The notes beneath the pieces are model-generated. The model was not told the origin of the DNA. It searched no databases and saw only the letters and a list, made by a program, of their open reading frames with translations. A stretch of DNA of 6,186 nucleotides, from positions 1-6,186 of the forward strand of contig JBCDBY010000280.1 in NCBI GenBank assembly GCA_039182715.1, given 5' to 3'. The translations under genes were made by a program, and so were the position numbers. Of the stretch, positions 1-4,345 are shown piece after piece; positions within the stretch are counted from its first letter, which is position 1, and each line of letters starts with the position of its first letter. Origin of the DNA: JBCDBY01 sp039182715. Its GTDB lineage: Bacteria > Planctomycetota > PLA2.

Positions 1-410
1 GCCGGTTCGACGACGAGCTGCTGGAGGCGGCCGCGCGGTTCGTCGAGCGCTGGCGCCCCGATCCAGCTCCGGCGTGGGTGACTTGTATTCCTTCGCATCG
101 CCATCCCGAACTGGTGCCCGACTTCGCGCGGCGGCTGGCGGAGCGTCTCGGCGTTCCGTTTGCGCCGGCGCTCGAGCTGCACGGCGAGCCGGCCGAGCAG
201 AGCGCCATGCAGAACAGCGCGCATCAGTTCCGCAACGTCTTCGATGCGCTGGCCGTGGATCCGGACCAGGTGCGAACGGGGCCGGTGCTGCTCGTGGATG
301 ATCTCGTCGACTCGCGCTGGACCCTCGCGGTCGCCAGCTCGCTCCTCGGCAGCTACGGCTGCGAAGCGGTGCATCCCTTCGTGCTGGCGCAGGCGGGCGG
401 GAGCTCCTGA
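1..410 (+). CDS. recQ: RecQ-family DNA helicase, C-terminal PRTase-like domain (5' partial)
   Basis: Only the last 135 residues are in the window; the reading frame is open from base 3 and ends at TGA 408-410. The helicase motor domains would lie upstream and are not visible, so the RecQ assignment rests on my recognition of the tail. That tail resembles the extra C-terminal domain of actinobacterial-type RecQ proteins, which has a type I phosphoribosyltransferase fold. Visible signs are the stretch WVTCIPSHRHPELVPDFARR, a Gln-rich 'EQSAMQNSAHQFRNVF' segment, and the PRPP-loop-like motif VLLVDDLVDSRWT close to the end. RecQ enzymes unwind DNA 3' to 5' in recombination and repair. The role of the added PRTase-like domain is not established to my knowledge. 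An alternative is a free-standing ComF-like PRTase, but the motif spacing fits the RecQ tail better. The stop overlaps the next gene's ATG by one base (TGATG), so the two are probably cotranscribed and translationally coupled. Confidence 0.75.
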   Translation, partial: RFDDELLEAAARFVERWRPDPAPAWVTCIPSHRHPELVPDFARRLAERLGVPFAPALELHGEPAEQSAMQNSAHQFRNVFDALAVDPDQVRTGPVLLVDDLVDSRWTLAVASSLLGSYGCEAVHPFVLAQAGGSS

Positions 411-1282
411 TGCCGACCGAGGATGCGCTCGTCGCGGTGACGCTCTGTTCGCGGCTGGGGCGGGGCGCGCAGACGCGCGCGCTCGACGCGCGCACGTGGA
501 CCGACGTCGTGCGCGCGCTGCAGGCGGCTGACCGCGCGTCGCCGGGCGCGCTTATCGGACAGCAGGCGTCCGCGCTGCAGGAGAGCTTCGGGCTTTCGGC
601 GTCGCTGTCGGAGCGAGTGGAGTTGCTGCTGCGCGGTCTCGGCTCCGCTTCGATGGAGGTCGAACGTCTCTCGACGATCGGCATCTGGACGCTGACGCGC
701 GGGGATGCCGCCTATCCGACTCTCTGGAAGCAGCGGCTCGGACCCGCCGCGCCGCCGGTCGTCTTCGGGGCCGGAGACCGGGCGCGGTTGCGCGGGAACC
801 TCGTCGCGCTGCTCGGCGGGCGCGGCGGCAGCGCGTCGCATCGCGCGTTCGCGCGGACGCTGGGCGAGAGCTGTGCGCGCGACGGATGGAGCGTCGTGAC
901 CGCGGGGCGGCGTGGCGTCGAAGAGGAGTCGACCGCGGCGTGTCTCGCGGCGGGCGGCGGCGCCGTGGAGTTTCCGGCCGACAGCGTGGAGCGCGCGGTG
1001 GCCCGCAAGACGAACCGCGAGGCGATCGTCGATGGGCGGCTGACGGTGCTTTCGGCTTCCTTGCCGGAGGAGCGCGGCGGGGAAGATCGTGTGCGCCTGG
1101 TCCACACGCTGGCTCGGTACGCGTGTGCCTTGGACGGGGAGCCGGCCGCGCTCGAAGGGAGCGGGGGGCCGGTCCCCGTTCGGCCCGGCGAGGGGGACGT
1201 ACGCCTCGATCCCGCCGCACCCGTCGAGGAGCTCTTCGCGGCGGGGGAGCGACCGCCCGAACAGGGGGAGTTCGAGTTTTGA
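410..1282 (+). CDS. Degenerate DprA/Smf-like DNA-processing protein
   Basis: A 290-residue protein starting at an ATG that overlaps the upstream stop. Order of parts: a helical N-terminal region (about 1-85); the DprA-family lead-in with 'Tyr-Pro-x-Leu' and PPVVFGAGD (about 102-123); a Rossmann-like core starting at VALLGGRGGS (132-141) and running through VVTAGRRGVEEE (162-173) and the Gly-rich 181-184; then ADSVERAV and TNREAIVDGRLTVLSASLPE (201-220); and an acidic, Pro-rich tail with PVPVR (254-258). True DprA binds single-stranded DNA and loads RecA during transformation. Here the usual 'GSR' is GGR, the usual 'S-G-x-A/R-R-G-I/V-D' is TAGRRGVEE with Glu replacing Asp, and the later Arg-Asn-Arg/Lys element is not recognisable (RVRLVHTLARYACAL). 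The layout matches the DprA-like paralogues that accompany RecQ-PRTase genes, not the competence protein. No winged-helix tail is evident. Its biochemical activity is unknown. Confidence 0.72.
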   Translation: MPTEDALVAVTLCSRLGRGAQTRALDARTWTDVVRALQAADRASPGALIGQQASALQESFGLSASLSERVELLLRGLGSASMEVERLSTIGIWTLTRGDAAYPTLWKQRLGPAAPPVVFGAGDRARLRGNLVALLGGRGGSASHRAFARTLGESCARDGWSVVTAGRRGVEEESTAACLAAGGGAVEFPADSVERAVARKTNREAIVDGRLTVLSASLPEERGGEDRVRLVHTLARYACALDGEPAALEGSGGPVPVRPGEGDVRLDPAAPVEELFAAGERPPEQGEFEF

Positions 1283-1293
1283 ATCTGGTTCAA
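1279..1293. repeat. Short dyad TTGAA-n5-TTCAA at the end of the dprA-like gene
   Basis: A perfect 5-base inverted repeat with a 5-base loop (TTGAATCTGGTTCAA) spans the stop codon of the DprA-like gene and part of the 31-base gap before the SRPBCC gene. It is AT-rich in a very GC-rich region. There is no T-run after it, so it is not a convincing intrinsic terminator. It might be a weak hairpin, an operator half-site or chance. Confidence 0.25.
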
Positions 1294-1301
1294 TGGGTCG
1301 C

Positions 1302-1306
1302 GGAGG
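1302..1306 (+). promoter_or_regulatory. Strong Shine-Dalgarno GGAGG for the SRPBCC gene
   Basis: GGAGG lies 7 bases before ATG 1314. This is the clearest ribosome-binding site in the window. It fixes the start of the SRPBCC protein at 1314, despite an open frame that extends upstream into the DprA-like gene and a second ATG at 1323. It contrasts with the transcript-leading genes here, which lack such a site. Confidence 0.75.
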
Positions 1307-1313
1307 AAGAGCC

Positions 1314-1754
1314 ATGCACCGGATGACCGCAACCCGTCAGATCGACGCCCCCGTGAGCGAGGTGTTCGATTGCGTCTCGAGCATCGACAACTTTTCGAAG
1401 GCGGTCGGCGACATCGTGAAGGTGGAATTCACCTCCGAGGTGCGACGGGGCGTGGGCGCAAAGTTCCTGGAGACGCGCCGCATGGGGAAGCGCGAAGCCA
1501 CCGTGGAGCTCGAGGTGACGGAGTACGTCGAGAACGATCGCATCCGCCTCGTCTCCGACGCCGGCGGCACCGTTTGGGACAGCGTCTTCACGACGAAGGA
1601 GAGCGCCGGCGGCACCGAGCTGTCGCTCGTCATGGACGCCAAGCCGCACAAGTTCCTCGCGAAGATCTTCACGCCGATGATCAAGGGCATGGTCCAGAAG
1701 GGCGTCGAGAAGGACATGGACTCGGTCAAGAGCTACTGCGAACGCGGGGCGTGA
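1314..1754 (+). CDS. SRPBCC-family (polyketide cyclase/START-like) protein
   Basis: A 146-residue single-domain protein, the usual length for small SRPBCC proteins. These form a helix-grip fold with a deep hydrophobic cavity that binds lipids, polyketides, coenzyme Q or other ligands. The family signature opens the protein: TRQIDAPVSEVFDCVSSIDN (8-27), where 'I-D-A-P-x-x-x-V-F' begins strand 1 and helix 1. Next come a Gly-containing strand with GVGAKFLETRRMGKR (46-60), the strand VELEVTEYVENDRIRLV (64-80), and a long C-terminal amphipathic helix (about 114-143) with FTPMIKGMVQKGVEKDMDSV, typical of membrane- or lipid-associated members. No signal peptide is seen, so it is probably cytoplasmic. 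The ligand cannot be predicted. It sits 31 bases after the DprA-like gene and runs directly into the hydrolase gene, so it probably belongs to the same transcript. Confidence 0.85.
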   Translation: MHRMTATRQIDAPVSEVFDCVSSIDNFSKAVGDIVKVEFTSEVRRGVGAKFLETRRMGKREATVELEVTEYVENDRIRLVSDAGGTVWDSVFTTKESAGGTELSLVMDAKPHKFLAKIFTPMIKGMVQKGVEKDMDSVKSYCERGA

Positions 1755-1783
1755 CCTCGCGCGCGCCGGGACATCCCAAGGGC

Positions 1784-2536
1784 ATGGCACGCATCGAATT
1801 CGAGGGATCCCAGGGCGCGAAGCTGGCCGCCAACTTCGAGCGGCCGGAAGGCGATCTTCGCGCGACCGCGCTCTTCGCCCACTGCTTCACCTGCTCGAAG
1901 GATTACGTCGCCGCGTCCCGCGTCTCGAAGGCGCTGGCCGCGCGTGGCATCGGTGTGCTGCGCTTCGACTTCACCGGCCTCGGATCCAGCGACGGCGACT
2001 TCTCCAACACCAACTTCTCGTCGAACGTGCAGGACCTGCTCGCCGCGGCCGCGTGGATGCGCGCCCATGAGCGCGCTCCGTCGCTGCTCGTGGGGCACAG
2101 CCTCGGCGGCGCCGCGGTGCTGGCGGCGGCGGCGGATATTCCCGAGTCGGATGCCGTCGTCACGATCGGCGCCCCGGCCGACCCCGCGCACATCAAGCAC
2201 CTGCTCGCCTCCGACGTCGATCGCATCGAGCGCGACGGGGAAGCCGATGTCTCGCTCGCCGGTCGTACCTTCCGCATCCGCAAGCAGTTCCTCGACGACG
2301 TCGAGAGCCGCAACCACGCCGAGCGGATCGGCACCATGAAGCGCGCGCTGCTCGTCATGCACTCCGTCTTCGACGAGACGGTCGGCATGGATCAGGCGGT
2401 GAAGATCTTCATGGCGGCCAAGCACCCGAAGAGCTTCGTGTCGCTCGACCGTGCCGACCATCTGCTCACCGACCGCGCCGACGCGGAGTACGCGGCGGAC
2501 GTCATCGCGGCGTGGTCGTCGCGCTATCTCGACTAG
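1784..2536 (+). CDS. Alpha/beta hydrolase of the OsmC-associated family
   Basis: A 250-residue alpha/beta-hydrolase fold protein. Family-specific motifs are ALFAHCFTCSKD (29-40), LRFDFTGLGSSDGDFSNTNF (59-78), then SSNVQDL. The nucleophile elbow is GHSLGG with Ser106. Likely acid and base are Asp197 (in HSVFDETVG) and His226 (in ADHLL), giving a complete Ser-Asp-His triad. In many bacteria this domain is fused to an OsmC peroxiredoxin-like domain; here it ends at residue 250 with no OsmC part. The substrate is unknown, probably an ester or thioester; a cytosolic location is inferred from the lack of a signal sequence. ATG 1784 is chosen because the conserved sequence begins immediately after it. 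An in-frame GTG at 1751 overlaps the SRPBCC stop as GTGA and would add 11 residues (V-T-S-R-A-P-G-H-P-K-G); it cannot be excluded. Neither start has a strong Shine-Dalgarno. Confidence 0.87.
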   Translation: MARIEFEGSQGAKLAANFERPEGDLRATALFAHCFTCSKDYVAASRVSKALAARGIGVLRFDFTGLGSSDGDFSNTNFSSNVQDLLAAAAWMRAHERAPSLLVGHSLGGAAVLAAAADIPESDAVVTIGAPADPAHIKHLLASDVDRIERDGEADVSLAGRTFRIRKQFLDDVESRNHAERIGTMKRALLVMHSVFDETVGMDQAVKIFMAAKHPKSFVSLDRADHLLTDRADAEYAADVIAAWSSRYLD

Positions 2537-2594
2537 GGGGACGCCACGATCGACGAGGGTGAGCTTGGAAGCCGTCCCGGCGACAGCGCGGTGC

Positions 2595-2600
2595 TATCGT
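2595..2600 (+). promoter_or_regulatory. Putative -10 box TATCGT, leaderless start of the epimerase gene
   Basis: TATCGT fits TAnnnT and ends 6 bases before GTG 2607, so transcription would start at or next to the start codon. No Shine-Dalgarno lies just upstream of GTG 2607. No good -35 hexamer is seen at normal spacing. The same arrangement recurs before three other genes in the window. Confidence 0.5.
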
Positions 2601-2606
2601 GACGAC

Positions 2607-3458
2607 GTGAACGTCCTCGTCCTTGGTGGTACGCGCTTCTTCGGCTTGCGTCTCGTCCGACTGCTCGTGGATGCGGGCCATCATGTGACCGTCGCGACGC
2701 GCGGACGTGCGGGCGATGATCTCGGCACCGCCATCGAGCGTCTCGTCGTCGACCGCAACGATGCGGCGGGGCTACGCGCCGCGCTGGACGGCCGTTCGTG
2801 GGACCTCGTCTACGACCAGGTCGGCTACTCGTCCGCCAACGCCACGGATCTGCTCGCCGCGCTTGGGGACCGTGCGGGCCATCTCGTGTTCACCTCCTCG
2901 GGCGCCGTCTACACGCGTACCGGTCGACCGCTCACCGAATCCGAGTTCGATCCGACCCGCTACCCGGCGCGGCATGCCACGCATGAAGAGGTGGCGTACG
3001 GCGAAGGCAAGCGTCTGGCCGAAGCGGTTCTCTTTCAGCGCGCGCCGTTCCCGGTGACCGCGCTGCGGTTTCCGGTCGTCATCGGACCCGACGACTACAC
3101 CCGCCGCATGGCCCGGTTCGTAGCCCGCGTCCGGGAGGGCCGTACGCTGCGCCTCGAGGACACCGGGCGTCTGGTGTCGTTCGTCTCGTCCGCCGACGCG
3201 GCGCGGCAGCTGTTCTGGGCAGGGACCGAACGCCGCGCCGGCACGTTCAACGGGTCCTGCGGGCCGGTCACGGTGCAGGACCTGATTGCGACCATCGAGT
3301 CGCATGTCGGACGCCCCGCCGTCGTCTCGACCGCGCGAGTCCCGGCGACGTCGTATCGAATCGACCGCTCTTCGGCCCTCGCTCCGGACCGGGCTATCGA
3401 CGCCGGATTTCGCTTTCTCGACAGCCTCGCGATCTCCCTCGCGGCGATGGACGCGTAG
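2607..3458 (+). CDS. NAD(P)-dependent epimerase/dehydratase-family protein (extended SDR)
   Basis: A 283-residue protein of the extended short-chain dehydrogenase/reductase superfamily, which acts mostly on nucleotide sugars or related carbonyl substrates. The N-terminal dinucleotide-binding loop is VLVLGGTRFFG (3-13), a GGTxFxG form of GxxGxxG. The end of beta-strand 2 has Arg32-Gly-Arg34, which would suit NADP(H). Catalytic residues look intact: Ser98/Ser99 in FTSSGAVY (95-102) and Tyr131-x-x-x-Lys135 in the segment VAYGEGK. LRFPVVIGPDDY (153-164) is the usual post-catalytic strand, and FVSSADAA (192-199) and AGTFNGS (211-217) are also family-typical. The GGTRFFG loop and short length resemble the group that includes CSP41-like and isoflavone-reductase-like proteins. 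The substrate is unknown. GTG 2607 is chosen because the Rossmann strand starts directly after it; the upstream open frame lies within the hydrolase gene. Confidence 0.88.
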   Translation: MNVLVLGGTRFFGLRLVRLLVDAGHHVTVATRGRAGDDLGTAIERLVVDRNDAAGLRAALDGRSWDLVYDQVGYSSANATDLLAALGDRAGHLVFTSSGAVYTRTGRPLTESEFDPTRYPARHATHEEVAYGEGKRLAEAVLFQRAPFPVTALRFPVVIGPDDYTRRMARFVARVREGRTLRLEDTGRLVSFVSSADAARQLFWAGTERRAGTFNGSCGPVTVQDLIATIESHVGRPAVVSTARVPATSYRIDRSSALAPDRAIDAGFRFLDSLAISLAAMDA

Positions 3459-3488
3459 CGCCCGCGAATAGGGAGGCGCGGCCGCCGG

Positions 3489-3494
3489 TAGAGT
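3489..3494 (+). promoter_or_regulatory. Putative -10 box TAGAGT before the small membrane protein
   Basis: TAGAGT fits TAnnnT and ends 5 bases before ATG 3500. The spacing matches a leaderless start. A GGGAGG at 3471-3476 is too far from the ATG to serve as its ribosome-binding site. No obvious -35 box is present. Confidence 0.42.
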
Positions 3495-3499
3495 GCCCC

Positions 3500-3721
3500 A
3501 TGGAAACATCGTCCCGCTCCGGACTCGTGATCCTCTACGCCGTCGTGCTCGGCGCCAGCATCGTTCTTGCGATCGTCTCCGCTCTCCTCGAGCGCTACCT
3601 CGTCACGACCAGTTCGGCTTTGACGGTGGTGGCGATGGCGTTCCTGATCGTGAGCCAGCGGCGTCGTCAGCGCGTGCCGAAGAGCCGGTCGCCGGCGTCC
3701 CCGAGCCCCGGGAGGATGTAG
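3500..3721 (+). CDS. Small two-helix membrane protein, unknown function
   Basis: A 73-residue hypothetical protein. After a short polar N-terminus there are two hydrophobic segments suited to membrane helices, about residues 8-30 (LVILYAVVLGASIVLAIVSA) and 34-52 (LVTTSSALTVVAMAFLIVS), joined by a Glu-Arg-Tyr turn. A strongly basic, Pro/Ser-rich tail follows (RRRQR then KSRSPASPSP). By the positive-inside rule the tail and probably the N-terminus face the cytoplasm. The last 18 or so codons overlap the 3' end of upp on the other strand by 55 bases, so their composition is partly dictated by upp. I do not recognise a family. The clean hydrophobic pattern and the start-proximal -10 box favour a real gene over a chance frame. 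Confidence 0.6.
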   Translation: METSSRSGLVILYAVVLGASIVLAIVSALLERYLVTTSSALTVVAMAFLIVSQRRRQRVPKSRSPASPSPGRM

Positions 3722-4293
3722 CCCTGCTCGTTGAGGCGTTCGTCGAGCGCCGCCGCGAAAATGGCGACGTCGGGGTGCGTGGCGCGCAGGTTCTCGACGC
3801 CCTCCGGCGCGGCGACGAGGCAGAGCATGCGGATGCGCCGGCAGCCCGCCTGCTTGAGAAGCTCGATCGTCGCGACCAGTGAGTTGCCCGTCGCCAGCAT
3901 CGGATCGAGGATGCACGCCTGGCGTTCCGCGACGTCGGCCGAGAGCTTCTCGTAGTAGTGGACCGGCTGCAGCGTCTCCTCGTCGCGGTAGAAGCCGACG
4001 ACGTTGACGCGCGCGCTGGGAATCAGGTCGAGCACGCCGGGCAGCATGCCGAGGCCGGCTCGAAGAATCGGGACGACCGCGATCTTCTTGCCCGCGAGCT
4101 GCTGCGTCTCCACGTCGCCCGCCCAGCCTTTCACCGTGCGCGATTCAAGTCCGAGGTCGGCGAACGCCTCGTAGGCGAGCAGGTAGGTAATCTCGCGCGC
4201 CAGGTCGCGCACCGTCGCCGTGGCGAGCTCGCTGCGCCGGAGCAGCCCGAGTTTGTGAGCGACGAGCGGATGGGAAACGACCTGAAAACCCAC
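3667..4293 (-). CDS. upp: Uracil phosphoribosyltransferase
   Basis: A 208-residue cytosolic enzyme that makes UMP and pyrophosphate from uracil and PRPP in pyrimidine salvage. The length equals that of typical bacterial Upp, and all landmarks are visible: LLAYEAFADL (38-47), VVPILRAGLGM (73-83), the PRPP loop DPMLATGNS (130-138, with Asn where Gly is commoner), and the uracil-binding C-terminal motif GYILPGLGDAGDRLFGT (191-207). The start is GTG at 4293-4291. It is well fixed because an in-frame TAG sits four codons upstream (4305-4303), and the protein then begins like other Upps (MGFQVVSHPLVAHKLGLLR). There is no Shine-Dalgarno; a TAGTCT box six bases upstream suggests leaderless expression. 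It is convergent with the small membrane protein and divergent from the lipoprotein gene. Confidence 0.97.
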   Translation of the reverse strand: MGFQVVSHPLVAHKLGLLRRSELATATVRDLAREITYLLAYEAFADLGLESRTVKGWAGDVETQQLAGKKIAVVPILRAGLGMLPGVLDLIPSARVNVVGFYRDEETLQPVHYYEKLSADVAERQACILDPMLATGNSLVATIELLKQAGCRRIRMLCLVAAPEGVENLRATHPDVAIFAAALDERLNEQGYILPGLGDAGDRLFGTR

Positions 4294-4299
4294 GGCGCC

Positions 4300-4305
4300 A
4301 GACTA
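4300..4305 (-). promoter_or_regulatory. Putative -10 box TAGTCT for upp
   Basis: Read on the minus strand, TAGTCT ends 6 bases before the GTG start of upp. It overlaps the in-frame TAG that closes the frame upstream. It lies in the 52-base divergent region shared with the lipoprotein gene. No clear -35 element is seen. Confidence 0.5.
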
Positions 4306-4332
4306 CCAACCGGCGCCCCGGGAATGCTGGCG

Positions 4333-4338
4333 TATGCT
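4333..4338 (+). promoter_or_regulatory. Putative -10 box TATGCT for the lipoprotein gene
   Basis: TATGCT ends 7 bases before ATG 4346 and is the best -10 match in the window to TATAAT-like sequences. It contains the alternative ATG 4334, so if this is the promoter the protein must start at 4346. The opposing upp box is about 27 bases away. Confidence 0.52.
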
Positions 4339-4345
4339 CGAAGCC

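Noticed and set aside
1089..1313. Possible upstream start of the SRPBCC protein inside the DprA-like gene
   Set aside because: The added 75 residues are low-complexity Arg/Ser/Pro, whereas GGAGG sits at the right distance before ATG 1314 and the conserved fold begins there.
353..1315. Open frame of 320 codons on the minus strand opposite the DprA-like gene
   Set aside because: Arg/Pro/Ala-rich low-complexity translation without motifs; the plus-strand frame has clear DprA-family motifs and a coupled start.
1370..1783. Possible N-terminal extension of the hydrolase into the SRPBCC gene
   Set aside because: The translation is Arg/Gly/His-rich shadow sequence, and the SRPBCC frame there has a strong ribosome-binding site and family motifs.
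1733..2461. Minus-strand open frame opposite the alpha/beta hydrolase
   Set aside because: The plus strand encodes an intact Ser-Asp-His hydrolase; the opposite frame has no motif and typical shadow composition.
3456..3480. GC-rich inverted repeat after the epimerase gene (GCGCC...GGCGC) as a terminator
   Set aside because: The stem is only 5 bases, overlaps the stop codon, and is not followed by a T-run; such repeats arise by chance at this GC content.
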